From Actinomycetota bacterium (lineage in GTDB: Bacteria > Actinomycetota > Acidimicrobiia > IMCC26256 > PALSA-555), in assembly GCA_016870355.1 (NCBI GenBank), contig VGBR01000009.1:1-64000 (forward strand): a DNA stretch of 64,000 bases, written 5' to 3'. The notes under the pieces were generated by a model, which was not told the DNA's origin, made no database searches, and saw only the letters and a program-made list of their open reading frames with translations. How positions within the stretch are numbered: the first letter of the stretch is position 1; the number at the start of each line of letters is the position of its first letter. This document shows positions 34,843 through 45,801 of the stretch, piece by piece. Position numbers and translations under genes: made by a program.

Positions 34843-35310
34843 TTGGCGCCATCCATCTCTCTGGATCCGATCGGACACGTCCGAGGCGGACGCACTGAGC
34901 CGATCGACGATGAGTGGGATTCGGTCGACGCGATGATCGAGCTCGATGAGAAGCGCTTCGGTCCAGAAGTCGTCGCGGGACTCGACGAGTTCTCGCACCT
35001 CGACGTGGTGTTCTTCTTCGATCAAGTCACGGAGTCGGATGTGAACCTCGGCGCACGTCGTCCACGGGGCAACCCGGAGTGGCCGGAGGTCGGGATCTTC
35101 GCTCAGCGCGCGAAGGCGCGTCCCAACCGCATCGGTGTGAGCACATGCACGTTGTTGGGTGTGGACGGGCTGTCGCTGAGCGTCCGAGGTCTCGACGCGA
35201 TCGACGGAACACCGGTGCTCGACATCAAGCCGCACGTGCCCGAGATGGGACCAAGGGGAGAAGTGCGCGAGCCCGCGTGGATGCGCGAGCTCATGCGCGA
35301 CTACTGGTAG
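34843..35310 (+). CDS. TrmO/TsaA-type SAM-binding protein
   Basis: This 155-residue protein matches the UPF0066/TrmO family, whose E. coli member N6-methylates t6A37 of tRNA-Thr(GGU) using SAM. Family features: LDPIGHVRGGR at the start, LDEFSHLDVVFFFDQV, GARRPRGNPEWPEVGIFAQR, RPNRIGVSTCTLL, and LDIKPHVPE. It lacks the C-terminal extension of E. coli TrmO. The start is TTG at 34843, 5 nt after polA, so it is probably read through from polA. The tRNA target here is inferred only from the family. Confidence 0.82.
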   Translation: MAPSISLDPIGHVRGGRTEPIDDEWDSVDAMIELDEKRFGPEVVAGLDEFSHLDVVFFFDQVTESDVNLGARRPRGNPEWPEVGIFAQRAKARPNRIGVSTCTLLGVDGLSLSVRGLDAIDGTPVLDIKPHVPEMGPRGEVREPAWMRELMRDYW

Positions 35311-35337
35311 GTAGAGCCAGAGCTCGGGCGGTGCGCG

Positions 35338-36081
35338 ATGACGGACGAAGCCCCAGTAGTACCCAGTTCTTGTTGGTTTGGACCCCTCGCGCGGTTTCTA
35401 GGCCCTGCCTACCTGCGCAACGCGTTCACCAAAGGGACGGTCCAAGAGGTGGACTTCCTCTGGGACGCGCTCGACCTCGCGTCCGGGCAGAGCGTCCTCG
35501 ACGTCGGCTGCGGCCCCGGCCGCCATTCGCTCGAGCTCGCGCGGCGTGGCATCGGGGTGCTCGGCGTCGACGCGTCCGACGACTTCATCGCGCTGGCACG
35601 CGCGTCAGCCGAGGCCGAGCACCTTCCCGCGCGATTCGAGGTCGCCGACGTGAGGGATCTCGCGTACGACGGGATCTACGACGCCGTGATCTGTCTCTGC
35701 CAAGGTGGATTCGGGTTGCTAGGCGGACGTGATGAGGTGGATGTGTTCCATCGGATCGTGCGGGCGGCCAGATCGGGCGGTGCGGTCGCGGTGTCGGCGT
35801 TCCACGCGCCGTTCGCGCTGCGACATCTCGAAGATGGGGAGACATACGACGCGGCGACTGGCGTGCTGCACGAGCGATCGATGCTCCGCGACGCCGACGG
35901 AAACGAAGAGGAGTTCGATCTGTGGACCACGTGCTTCACGACTCGCGAGCTCGAGCTGCTCGCGGCGCTCGCGGGCCTTGACGTGCAGGTCGTCCACGGC
36001 GTCACGCCCGGTCGCTACCGCGCGGGAGCACCCGATCTCGACGCGCCGGAGCTGCTGCTGGTGGGGCGGCGCAGCACGTGA
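35338..36081 (+). CDS. Class I SAM-dependent methyltransferase
   Basis: This 247-residue Rossmann-fold methyltransferase has motif I VLDVGCGPGRHSLELARRG at about residues 54-72, motif II GVDASDDFI, and an acidic AD motif (VADVRDLAYDG). It belongs to the Methyltransf_11/25 type, which acts on small molecules, lipids or tRNA, so the substrate is open. It lies 27 nt after the TrmO-like gene, in the polA transcription unit, and just before the rpsA promoter. Confidence 0.85.
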   Translation: MTDEAPVVPSSCWFGPLARFLGPAYLRNAFTKGTVQEVDFLWDALDLASGQSVLDVGCGPGRHSLELARRGIGVLGVDASDDFIALARASAEAEHLPARFEVADVRDLAYDGIYDAVICLCQGGFGLLGGRDEVDVFHRIVRAARSGGAVAVSAFHAPFALRHLEDGETYDAATGVLHERSMLRDADGNEEEFDLWTTCFTTRELELLAALAGLDVQVVHGVTPGRYRAGAPDLDAPELLLVGRRST

Positions 36082-36086
36082 CCATG

Positions 36087-36092
36087 TAGCCT
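36087..36092 (+). promoter_or_regulatory. Putative -10 box for rpsA with a 70-nt leader
   Basis: TAGCCT lies 73 nt before the rpsA start. The intervening leader is rich in paired GC blocks (TTCCCG at about 36103 with CGGGAA at about 36135), which could form a hairpin ahead of rpsA and serve in autoregulation. This is inferred from position and pairing only. Confidence 0.3.
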
Positions 36093-36165
36093 GACCCGGC
36101 GGTTTCCCGACCCGGGATCCGCGTCGCTCGTACCGGGAAGGCCCCGGGCAGCGACGACGTCGAAG

Positions 36166-37578
36166 GTGAAGAAGAAGCAGTTGTCGGAGGAAGTCGAGGC
36201 GGGAACCGACGGGCCCGCCCCCGAGGAAGCCACGGCGGCGGGCAGCGCCGAGGCAGGCACCACCACTCTCACCCAAGTCCTGGAGCCGGACGCGCCAGTC
36301 GTGCTCGACGACCTCGGCAGCAAGTCCTTCTCGGATGCGGTCGACGAGACCATCGTCGAGTTCGACGACGGCGACATCGTCAGCGGCAAGGTCGTCAAGA
36401 TCGACAGCGACGAAGTGCTGCTCGACATCGGCTACAAGTCCGAAGGCGTGATCCCGTCGCGTGAGCTGTCGATCCGTAACGACGTCGACCCGCATGAAGT
36501 GGTCACGCTCGACGAAGAGCTCGAGGCCCTCGTCCTTACGAAGGAAGACAAGGACGGCCGCCTCATCCTCTCCAAGAAGCGCGCGCAGTACGAGCGCGCA
36601 TGGGGCACGATCGAGGCGCTCAAGGACAAGGACGAGATCGTGTCCGGTCCGGTCATCGAGGTCGTGAAAGGTGGGCTGATCCTCGACATCGGCCTGCGTG
36701 GGTTCCTCCCCGCGTCGCTCGTCGACCTGCGGCGCGTGCGTGATCTGCACCCGTACGTTGGCCGCACGCTCGAGTGCAAGATCATCGAGCTGGACAAGAA
36801 CCGCAACAACGTCGTGCTCTCACGGCGCGCGTACCTCGAAGAGACGCAGCGCGAGCAGCGCGATGAGTTCCTCGCCAACCTGAAGCTGGGCGAGGTGCGC
36901 CAGGGTGTCGTGTCGTCAGTCGTCAACTTCGGTGCGTTCGTCGACCTCGGCGGCATGGACGGACTCGTGCACGTGTCCGAGCTGTCGTGGAAGCACGTCG
37001 ACCACCCGAGCTCGGTCGTGCAGGTCGGCGACGAGGTCACCGTGCAGGTGCTCGATGTCGACCTCACGCGGGAGCGAATCTCACTGTCGCTGAAGGCGAC
37101 GCAGCAGGACCCGTGGCAAGAGTTCGTCGACGGTCACCAAGTCGGAGAGCTCGTCTACGGCCGCGTCACCAAGCTCGTGCCGTTCGGTGCGTTCGTGGGG
37201 GTGGGCGACGGCATCGAGGGGCTCGTACACATCTCCGAGATGGCCGTGCACCACGTCGAGGCGCCCGAGCAGGTGGTGACGCCCGGCGAGGAGCTCTGGG
37301 TGAAGATCATCAGCATCGATCTCGACCGGCGTCGGATCAGCCTCTCGATCAAGCAAGCCGCCGAAGGTGGCGTCGTTGCTGCCGAGTACCAGGAGCAGTT
37401 CGGCGAGCACGCCTACGACGAGCAAGGCAACTACATCGGCGGCGAGCAGACCGAGGGTGCCGAAGCAGCCGCCGTCGATGCCCCCGCGGCCGAAGCCGAA
37501 GCCCCCGCGGATCCTGTCGCTGAGGACACTCCGGCAGAGCCCGAAACCGCCGGGGAAGAGCCTCCCGCCGCCGAATAG
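36166..37578 (+). CDS. rpsA: 30S ribosomal protein S1
   Basis: S1 helps the 30S subunit bind mRNA. This 470-residue form has four S1 RNA-binding domains (beginning near residues 68, 155, 240 and 325; e.g. GVVSSVVNFGAFVDLGGMDG and GRVTKLVPFGAFVGVGDGIE), as in other actinobacteria. An acidic N-terminal region of about 65 residues comes before them and an Ala/Glu/Pro-rich tail of about 70 residues after. The start is GTG at 36166 (MKKKQLSEEVEAG), with only a weak GAAG upstream. The four-domain form often lacks the strongest RNA-melting domains of the six-domain E. coli protein. Confidence 0.96.
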   Translation: MKKKQLSEEVEAGTDGPAPEEATAAGSAEAGTTTLTQVLEPDAPVVLDDLGSKSFSDAVDETIVEFDDGDIVSGKVVKIDSDEVLLDIGYKSEGVIPSRELSIRNDVDPHEVVTLDEELEALVLTKEDKDGRLILSKKRAQYERAWGTIEALKDKDEIVSGPVIEVVKGGLILDIGLRGFLPASLVDLRRVRDLHPYVGRTLECKIIELDKNRNNVVLSRRAYLEETQREQRDEFLANLKLGEVRQGVVSSVVNFGAFVDLGGMDGLVHVSELSWKHVDHPSSVVQVGDEVTVQVLDVDLTRERISLSLKATQQDPWQEFVDGHQVGELVYGRVTKLVPFGAFVGVGDGIEGLVHISEMAVHHVEAPEQVVTPGEELWVKIISIDLDRRRISLSIKQAAEGGVVAAEYQEQFGEHAYDEQGNYIGGEQTEGAEAAAVDAPAAEAEAPADPVAEDTPAEPETAGEEPPAAE

Positions 37579-37627
37579 GGCGGCGGCAGAGCGAGCGAAG
37601 CGAGCGCCGCCGCTCGCAGCCGCTGGC

Positions 37628-37680
37628 GAGCGTCCCGGAAGGGCGGCGCCGGGTATCCCGGCGCCGAGCGAGTGCGGCCA
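37628..37680. repeat. Palindromic repeat element, copy 1
   Basis: A perfect 10-bp stem with a TAT loop (37644-37666, core GCCGGGTATCCCGGC) is flanked by GAGCGTCCCGG on the left and GCCGAGCGAGTGCGGCCA on the right. Related copies lie at 45668-45725 (opposite strand, same 15-nt core) and 50546-50598 (same flanks, different core). It may also terminate rpsA transcription. Confidence 0.6.
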
Positions 37681-37701
37681 AAGAGAAGGTTAAAGACCGA
37701 G

Positions 37702-37760
37702 GCGCCCTTGTGCCGACGATCAAGTCGGGACGGGTTGGGATCCTCCCAACGAAAGGGCGC
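37702..37760 (+). ncRNA. Candidate structured leader RNA with occluded ribosome binding site
   Basis: GCGCCCTT (37702-37709) pairs with AAGGGCGC (37753-37760). Inside it are two perfect hairpins: CCGAC/GTCGG with loop GATCAA (37713-37728) and GTTGGGA/TCCCAAC with loop TCC (37734-37750), giving a three-way junction. The closing helix contains AAAGGG, the likely Shine-Dalgarno for the GTG at 37766. An outer pairing of GTGCGG (37672) with CCGCAC (37777) is also possible. I cannot match it to a riboswitch class I know. Confidence 0.5.
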
Positions 37761-37765
37761 GACTC

Positions 37766-37828
37766 GTGGGCAACCGCCGCACGCTCATCGCGGCAGCGGC
37801 CATCGGCACTTTCGGTGGCAGCGCTTGA
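37766..37828 (+). CDS. 20-codon ORF resembling a signal peptide
   Basis: GTG at 37766 begins MGNRRTLIAAAAIGTFGGSA and a stop, preceded by AAAGGG 8 nt upstream. Two arginines followed by a hydrophobic Ala-rich run look like the start of an exported protein. It is either a leader or small membrane peptide, or what remains of a secreted-protein gene whose body has been deleted. The next 100 bp up to coaE hold no continuation that I can see. Confidence 0.4.
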   Translation: MGNRRTLIAAAAIGTFGGSA

Positions 37829-37919
37829 ATACCCTCCGTGAACCTTTACCTGGCCGTCTGCTTACCTTCACCCCTCGGTCGCTCCCTCCCTGATCGGGGT
37901 GTCATCGTTGCGTCCCCTT

Positions 37920-37925
37920 TAGCAT
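37920..37925 (+). promoter_or_regulatory. Putative -10 box of a leaderless coaE transcript
   Basis: TAGCAT lies 7 nt before the GTG start of coaE, and no ribosome binding site is present. Confidence 0.45.
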
Positions 37926-37932
37926 CCTCGGC

Positions 37933-38631
37933 GTGCTGCTGGTCGGGCTCACCGGGGGGATCGGGTCGGGGAAGTCGACGGTCGCTCGGCTCCTGGCGGC
38001 CCGAGGCGCCCACATCGTCGATGCCGATGCCGTGGCCCGGGAGGTCGTCGAGCGGGGCACCCCGGCGCTCGCGCAACTCGTGGAGCGGTTCGGGCCCGAG
38101 ATCCTCGCGGCCGACGGGAGCCTCGACCGGCCCGCGCTGGGGCGGCTGGCGTTCGCCGATGAGCAGTCCCGCAAGGACCTCGAAGGCATCACGCACCCAG
38201 CGATCAACCACGAGTTCCTGCGCCGGGTCGGGGAGGCACCGCAGGACGCGATCGTCGTGTGCGACGTGCCGCTCATCTTCGAGTCGCAGCAGGCGCGCAA
38301 CCGCATGTACCGCGAGGTCATCGTCGTGGAAGCACCCAAGGAGGTGCGGCTTGCTCGGCTCGAGGAGCGCGGCGTCCCCCGCGCCGACGCCGAGCAGCGA
38401 ATGAGCATGCAGGCGACCGACGAGGAGCGGCGCTCGATCGCCACGCACGTCCTCGACAACGGCGGTGACCACGCCGCGCTGGAGCGCCAGGTCGACGAGC
38501 TCTGGCCGAAGCTCAAAGCCGCGGCCGAGCGCGCGGCACGTGAGCGTGAGGAGAAGAAGCGTCACAGGGGGTCGGTACGATCTCTCTGTGCCAAAGTTCG
38601 AGCTCGTCTCCGACTTCGCCCCCGCGGGTGA
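37933..38631 (+). CDS. coaE: Dephospho-CoA kinase
   Basis: CoaE phosphorylates dephospho-CoA in the last step of coenzyme A synthesis. The P-loop is [13 protein letters not shown] at residues 5-17, followed by the DAD motif ([11 protein letters not shown]) and the lid with PLIFES. At 232 residues it is longer than the 200-206 of E. coli and lacks the extra GrpB-like domain of mycobacterial CoaE. The last 15 residues (basic, Arg-rich) overlap the uvrB start by 44 nt and are probably dispensable. Confidence 0.95.
   Translation: MLLVGLTGGIGSGKSTVARLLAARGAHIVDADAVAREVVERGTPALAQLVERFGPEILAADGSLDRPALGRLAFADEQSRKDLEGITHPAINHEFLRRVGEAPQDAIVVCDVPLIFESQQARNRMYREVIVVEAPKEVRLARLEERGVPRADAEQRMSMQATDEERRSIATHVLDNGGDHAALERQVDELWPKLKAAAERAAREREEKKRHRGSVRSLCAKVRARLRLRPRG
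38576..38581 (+). promoter_or_regulatory. Putative -10 box of a leaderless uvrB transcript
   Basis: TACGAT lies 6 nt before the GTG of uvrB, inside the coaE coding end. It is identical to the polA hexamer and spacing. Confidence 0.5.
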
Positions 38632-40615
38632 CCAGCCTGAAGCGATCGACGGCCTCATCGCCGGCCTCGAAGCAGGGGAGCGCTACCAGACCCTCTTAGG
38701 CATCACCGGGTCGGGGAAGTCGTTCACGATGGCGGGCGTCATCGAGCGCGCGCAGCGTCCGACGCTCGTGCTCGCACCCAACAAGAGCCTCGCCGCGCAG
38801 CTCGCGAGCGAGTTCCGCGAGTTCTTCCCGAAGAACCGGGTCGAGTACTTCGTCTCGTACTACGACTACTACCAACCCGAGGCCTACATGCCGGCCACGG
38901 ACACCTACATCGAGAAGGACTCGTCGATCAACGACGAGATCGACCGGCTGCGGCACTCGGCCACGAGCGCGCTCATGTCACGCCGCGACGTGATCATCGT
39001 GGCGTCGGTCTCGGCGATCTACGGTCTCGGCGCGCCCGACGAGTACGAACGGCAGTGCCTCATCCTCGACAAGGGCGAGGAGCGCGAGCAGCGCAAGATC
39101 CTCGGCCGGATGGTCGAGCTCCAGTACGAGCGCAACGACTTCGCGTTCGCTCGCAACAAGTTCCGGGTCCGGGGCGACACCATCGAGGTGTTCCCGTCCT
39201 ACGAGGAGCGGGCGGTGCGCATCCAGCTGTTCGGCGACGAGGTCGAGCGCATCTCGTCGGTCGACCCGCTCACGGGCGAGGTGGTGGAAGACCTCGACCG
39301 GCTCGTGATGTTCCCGGCGTCGCACTACGTCACGTCGGAGCCGCGGATGCGGGCTGCCATCGAAGGGATCGAGCAGGAGCTCGTCGAGCAGCTCGCGTTC
39401 CTCGAGAAGCACGACAAGCTGCTCGAGGCGCAGCGCCTGCGCATGCGCACGACATACGACCTCGAGATGCTGCGCGAGGTCGGCTCGTGCTCGGGGATCG
39501 AGAACTACTCGCGTCACCTCGACGGACGGGAGCCGGGGGAGATGCCGTTCACGCTCCTCGATTACTTCCCGCGCGACTTCTTGATGGTGCTCGACGAGTC
39601 GCACGTCGCGGTTCCACAGCTCCACGGCCAGTACGAAGGCGACCGCTCGCGCAAGGAGGTGCTCGTCGAGCACGGCTTCCGGCTGCCGTCGGCAATGGAC
39701 AACCGCCCGTTGCGCTTCGAGGAGTTCTCGAACAAGGTCGGGCAGGTCGTGTTCATGTCGGCCACGCCCAGCCCGTACGAGCTCGACGTGTCGAGCCGCG
39801 TGGTCGAGCAGATCGTGCGCCCGACGGGTCTCGTCGACCCCGAGGTGATCGTGAAGCCCACGAAGGGTCAGATCGACGACCTCGTCGCGGAGATCCGCGA
39901 CCGCGAGGAGCGCGGCGACCGCGTGCTCGTGACCACGCTCACCAAGAAGATGGCCGAGGACCTCACCGACTACCTGCTCGAGCTCGACGTGCGCGTGCGC
40001 TACCTGCACAGCGAGGTCGACACGCTCGAGCGCGTCGAGCTGCTGAGATCTCTGCGTCTCGGCGAGTACGACGTGCTCGTCGGCATCAACCTGCTGCGGG
40101 AGGGCCTCGACCTCCCCGAGGTATCGCTCGTTGCCATCCTCGACGCCGACAAGGAGGGCTTCCTGCGGTCCTCCACGTCACTCATCCAGACGATCGGGCG
40201 CGCGGCGCGCAACGTCGAGGGGCAGGTGATCATGTACGCGGATCAGGTCACCGACTCGATGCGGCACGCGATCTCCGAGACGAACCGCCGACGCAAGGCG
40301 CAGATCGAGTACAACGCGGAGCACGGCATCGACCCGCAGACGATCCGCAAGAACGTCACCGACATCCTCGAGATGGTGCGGTTGCGCGACGGTGGCGAAG
40401 ACGCCAAGGGGAGTCGCGGTCGGGGGCGAGGCCGTGGGCCGCGCAAGTCCGCAGTGTTCGAGCTCTCCGGCGTGCCGCCCGAGGAGCTCGGCCGACTCAT
40501 CCAGTCGCTGCAAGAAGAGATGCACGAGGCGGCGAAGGAGCTCCACTTCGAGGAGGCGGCGCGCCTGCGCGACGAGATCACCGAGCTGAAGCGCGAGCTG
40601 AAGGCGGTCGGCTGA
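38588..40615 (+). CDS. uvrB: Excinuclease ABC subunit B
   Basis: UvrB is the damage-verifying helicase-like subunit of nucleotide excision repair. The 675-residue protein has Walker [10 protein letters not shown] at 38-46, the beta-hairpin region ([20 protein letters not shown]), the helicase motifs DESH and GRAARN, and a C-terminal UVR domain that contacts UvrC ([13 protein letters not shown]). The GTG at 38588 gives the conserved N-terminus [16 protein letters not shown]; a longer frame inside coaE is not real. Confidence 0.97.
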   Translation: MPKFELVSDFAPAGDQPEAIDGLIAGLEAGERYQTLLGITGSGKSFTMAGVIERAQRPTLVLAPNKSLAAQLASEFREFFPKNRVEYFVSYYDYYQPEAYMPATDTYIEKDSSINDEIDRLRHSATSALMSRRDVIIVASVSAIYGLGAPDEYERQCLILDKGEEREQRKILGRMVELQYERNDFAFARNKFRVRGDTIEVFPSYEERAVRIQLFGDEVERISSVDPLTGEVVEDLDRLVMFPASHYVTSEPRMRAAIEGIEQELVEQLAFLEKHDKLLEAQRLRMRTTYDLEMLREVGSCSGIENYSRHLDGREPGEMPFTLLDYFPRDFLMVLDESHVAVPQLHGQYEGDRSRKEVLVEHGFRLPSAMDNRPLRFEEFSNKVGQVVFMSATPSPYELDVSSRVVEQIVRPTGLVDPEVIVKPTKGQIDDLVAEIRDREERGDRVLVTTLTKKMAEDLTDYLLELDVRVRYLHSEVDTLERVELLRSLRLGEYDVLVGINLLREGLDLPEVSLVAILDADKEGFLRSSTSLIQTIGRAARNVEGQVIMYADQVTDSMRHAISETNRRRKAQIEYNAEHGIDPQTIRKNVTDILEMVRLRDGGEDAKGSRGRGRGRGPRKSAVFELSGVPPEELGRLIQSLQEEMHEAAKELHFEEAARLRDEITELKRELKAVG

Positions 40616-40632
40616 CCCGCCAGCGATCTCCC

Positions 40633-40646
40633 CGAACATCCGTTCG
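40633..40646 (+). promoter_or_regulatory. LexA-type SOS box upstream of uvrA
   Basis: CGAACATCCGTTCG is an exact CGAAC-N4-GTTCG palindrome, the LexA site of Gram-positive and actinobacterial SOS genes. It lies about 30-44 nt before the uvrA start and would cover the -35 region of the predicted uvrA promoter. Confidence 0.75.
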
Positions 40647-40664
40647 GCCGGGGTTCGACCTGGG

Positions 40665-40670
40665 TACTCT
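40665..40670 (+). promoter_or_regulatory. Putative -10 box of a leaderless uvrA transcript
   Basis: TACTCT lies 6 nt before the ATG at 40677, supporting that ATG over the GTG at 40674. It lies just downstream of the SOS box. Confidence 0.5.
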
Positions 40671-40676
40671 CCGGTG

Positions 40677-43529
<2,853 letters not shown>

Positions 43530-43590
43530 GCATGTCCGACGGCGCGGCGCCCGGGGAGCGAACCCATCGCCGCGACCGGGGCGAAGCGCG

Positions 43591-44394
43591 ATGGGGGATC
43601 CGGTGCGAGTGCGGCGCATCCGCCACTCCGACTGCTTCCAGGTCGTCGATGGGCACCACCGGATCGCGCTGGCGATCGACGCTGGGCTGACCGACCTCGA
43701 CGTCGCGATCGAAGGGGGAACGACGACGACTCCCGTGCAGGATCTGGTGTCGTCGTTGAGGTGGACCGCGGGTCGGCGCGAGTTGTACCAGCCGATCAAC
43801 GCGCCGGAGCTCGAATCGGAGTGGACGCTCGTTCGCCGCTGCAACGACCGGCTGGAGATGATGACGACCTTTCTCGAGGAGCAAGGTCTCAGTTCGCGCG
43901 GTCGGACGTACCTCGATGTCGGTGCGTGCTACGGCTGGTACGTCGCCGAGATGTCGCGGCGGGGGTTCGGCGCACACGGCGTGGAGCTCGACCCGAACGC
44001 GATTCGCCTCGGTCGGCACGCATACGGTTTCGAACCCGACGCCATCACGGCGGCAGAGTGCAGCGAGTTCCTACGAGGCGTCGATCGCCGATTCGACGTC
44101 GTTTCGTGCTTCAGCGTGCTGCACCACTTCGCACTCGGCGCGGGGGCGTGCTCAGCCGAGGAGCTCGGCGGTCTGCTCGATCGTGCGACGGGCGAGGTGC
44201 TGTTCTTCGACACTGGCCAAGCCCACGAAGCCTGGTTCCACGATCTGCTCCCCGCGTGGAACAGCGAGTACATCGTCGAATGGCTGCGCTGCCACACCAC
44301 GTTCAAGCGAGTTGTCGCGCTCGGCACCGACAACGACGCAGTCCCGCCCTACGAGCACAACTACGGCCGGACCTTGTTTGCGTGTACGCGCTGA
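43591..44394 (+). CDS. Methyltransferase-like protein with N-terminal DGHHR motif
   Basis: This 267-residue protein begins with a ParB-like or sulfiredoxin-like segment ([20 protein letters not shown], about 7-26) and continues with a SAM-dependent methyltransferase fold. Motif I is [19 protein letters not shown] at about 110-128, followed by [12 protein letters not shown] and [13 protein letters not shown]. The ATG lies in the arm of an 8-bp inverted repeat (CCCATCGC at 43563 with GCGATGGG at 43588), and no good ribosome binding site precedes it, so the 5' end may be longer in another arrangement. It converges on nadA, 16 bp apart. The substrate is unknown. Confidence 0.72.
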   Translation: MGDPVRVRRIRHSDCFQVVDGHHRIALAIDAGLTDLDVAIEGGTTTTPVQDLVSSLRWTAGRRELYQPINAPELESEWTLVRRCNDRLEMMTTFLEEQGLSSRGRTYLDVGACYGWYVAEMSRRGFGAHGVELDPNAIRLGRHAYGFEPDAITAAECSEFLRGVDRRFDVVSCFSVLHHFALGAGACSAEELGGLLDRATGEVLFFDTGQAHEAWFHDLLPAWNSEYIVEWLRCHTTFKRVVALGTDNDAVPPYEHNYGRTLFACTR

Positions 44395-44410
44395 ACCCCC
44401 ACACAGGGTC

Positions 44411-45535
44411 TTAGTCGACCTTGCTCGGCGCAGTGGGTGCGCCCTTGATGTCGAGCATCCGTTGGAGCGCGACCTTCGCTGACTCGGCGGTCTTGTCGTC
44501 GACGACGATCTGGTTGACGACCTCGCTGCGAACCAATGACTCGAGACACCACGCGAGGTGTGGGCCGTCGATGCGGAACATCGTTGAGCACGGGCACACG
44601 AGCGGATCGAGTGACACCACGATCTTGTCTGGGTGCTCCGCGGCGAGTCGCTGGATCATGTGGATCTCGGTGCCGATCGCGATCGTCGCGCCCGGCGGTG
44701 CCGCGTCGACCCACTCTATGATCCGTTCCGTCGAGCCGACGCGGTCGGCGAGCTCCGCGACCTCGTGTCGGCACTCGGGGTGGACGATCACCTCACCGTC
44801 GGGGTGCTCAGCCCGGAACCCCGCGACGTGCTCGGGCAGGAAGCGCTGGTGCACGGTGCAGTGGCCCTTCCAGAGCAGGAAGATGGCCTCCTTCACGTCG
44901 CGCTCGTCGAGCCCACCCAGATCGCGGTGCGGGTTCCACACCTGTATGTGCGACTCGTCGTAGCCCATCGTGTAACCGGTGTTGCGACCGAGGTGCTGGT
45001 CGGGGAAGAACAGCACCTTGTCGCCGCGCTCGAACGCCCACTCGAGGATGGCCTGGGCGTTCGACGACGTGCATACAGCGCCACCGTGATCACCCACGAA
45101 CGCCTTCAATGCGGCCGATGAGTTCATGTAGGTGATCGGGACGACCCGCGAGATGTCGGTGACCGCGGCGATCTCGTCCCACGCCTCCTCGACCTGATCG
45201 ATGTCGGCCATGTCGGCCATGGAGCAACCCGCGTTGAGGTCGGGGAGCACGACCCGTTGGTGGTCGCCGGTGAGGATGTCGGCCGCCTCAGCCATGAAGT
45301 GCACGCCGCAGAAGACGATGTCGGTCGCTTGGTGGTTCTCTGCCGCGAACTGCGCGAGCTTGAACGAGTCGCCGCGCAGGTCGGCCCACTTGATCACCTC
45401 GGGGCGTTGGTAGTGGTGACCAAGGATGAGCAGACCGTCACCCAGCGTCTGCTTGGCCGCGGCGATCCACTTGTCGAGCTCTTCGGGCGTCGCGAGGGTG
45501 TAGCGATCCGGCAGGGGGGCCTGAAGTCGAAGCAT
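44411..45535 (-). CDS. nadA: Quinolinate synthase
   Basis: NadA condenses iminoaspartate with dihydroxyacetone phosphate to quinolinate in NAD synthesis, using a [4Fe-4S] cluster. The 374-residue protein has the three triose-binding repeats with GHHYQRPEV and the cluster cysteines in LNAGCSMAD, HPECRHEV and LVCPCSTMF. The ATG at 45535 was chosen because AAAGGGG lies 9 nt upstream; the frame extends further but only through leader RNA. nadB and nadC are not adjacent. Its roughly 120-nt leader looks like an NAD+-sensing riboswitch. Confidence 0.96.
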   Translation of the reverse strand: MLRLQAPLPDRYTLATPEELDKWIAAAKQTLGDGLLILGHHYQRPEVIKWADLRGDSFKLAQFAAENHQATDIVFCGVHFMAEAADILTGDHQRVVLPDLNAGCSMADMADIDQVEEAWDEIAAVTDISRVVPITYMNSSAALKAFVGDHGGAVCTSSNAQAILEWAFERGDKVLFFPDQHLGRNTGYTMGYDESHIQVWNPHRDLGGLDERDVKEAIFLLWKGHCTVHQRFLPEHVAGFRAEHPDGEVIVHPECRHEVAELADRVGSTERIIEWVDAAPPGATIAIGTEIHMIQRLAAEHPDKIVVSLDPLVCPCSTMFRIDGPHLAWCLESLVRSEVVNQIVVDDKTAESAKVALQRMLDIKGAPTAPSKVD

Positions 45536-45655
45536 GTTGTGCTGCCCCTTTGTGGGGCGGCTCCGGTACTGGCCGGCGGGGGACAGCCTGGTCGCCACAC
45601 CGCGGGGTTGTCGGCCCCGGAGCCGATCTTGTGGCCGGTACTACCAGGCCCGGCC
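45536..45655 (-). ncRNA. Candidate NAD+-I-like riboswitch in the nadA leader
   Basis: The minus-strand leader folds as follows. First comes a 6-bp hairpin GGCCGG/CCGGCC (45655-45633). Next a long helix CGGCTCCGG/CCGGAGCCG (45625-45617 with 45566-45558) continues as GGCCG/CGGCC. An 8-nt 5' bulge ACAACCCC follows (45611-45604), then GCGG/CCGC (45603-45600 with 45579-45576) with a 20-nt cap. The upper P1 and P2 3' strands are contiguous, as in the NAD+-I (nadA motif) domain, which I recall with the same ACAACCCCG run. GCCCC-ACAAA-GGGGC (45558-45544) then hides the Shine-Dalgarno. Recognition is from memory of the motif and needs a covariance search. Confidence 0.6.
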
Positions 45656-45661
45656 TACCGC

Positions 45662-45667
45662 ATTGTA
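45662..45667 (-). promoter_or_regulatory. -10 box for nadA
   Basis: TACAAT on the minus strand, a near-consensus -10 hexamer, would start transcription near 45655, just before the first leader hairpin. It gives a 5' UTR of about 120 nt. No strong -35 is visible. Confidence 0.5.
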
Positions 45668-45725
45668 GCGCTCGCTCGGCCGCCTTCATGCGGTCGCTCA
45701 CTGCGGGCCGGGATACCCGGCCCGC
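45668..45725. repeat. Palindromic repeat element, copy 2
   Basis: GCGGGCCGGG-ATA-CCCGGCCCGC (45703-45725) is a perfect 10-bp stem. Read on the minus strand its core is GCCGGGTATCCCGGC, identical to copy 1, and it is followed by GAGCGACCGC and GGCGGCCGAGCGAGCGC. It separates the nadA and uvrC promoters. Confidence 0.6.
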
Positions 45726-45789
45726 GGGCGTTCGCTCCCTGGCGAGCGCACTCCGCTCCTTCGTCGCTCCGTGCGCCGCGGCTGCGCGG

Positions 45790-45795
45790 GACAAT
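45790..45795 (+). promoter_or_regulatory. Putative -10 box of a leaderless uvrC transcript
   Basis: GACAAT lies 6 nt before the GTG of uvrC, with no ribosome binding site. Confidence 0.45.
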
Positions 45796-45801
45796 GGGGC
45801 C

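Noticed and set aside
37690-37770. Hammerhead ribozyme or c-di-AMP (ydaO) riboswitch upstream of the mini-ORF
   Set aside because: GAAA and three stems are present, but the CUGAUGA core of the hammerhead is missing, and the conserved ydaO 3' block is not found.
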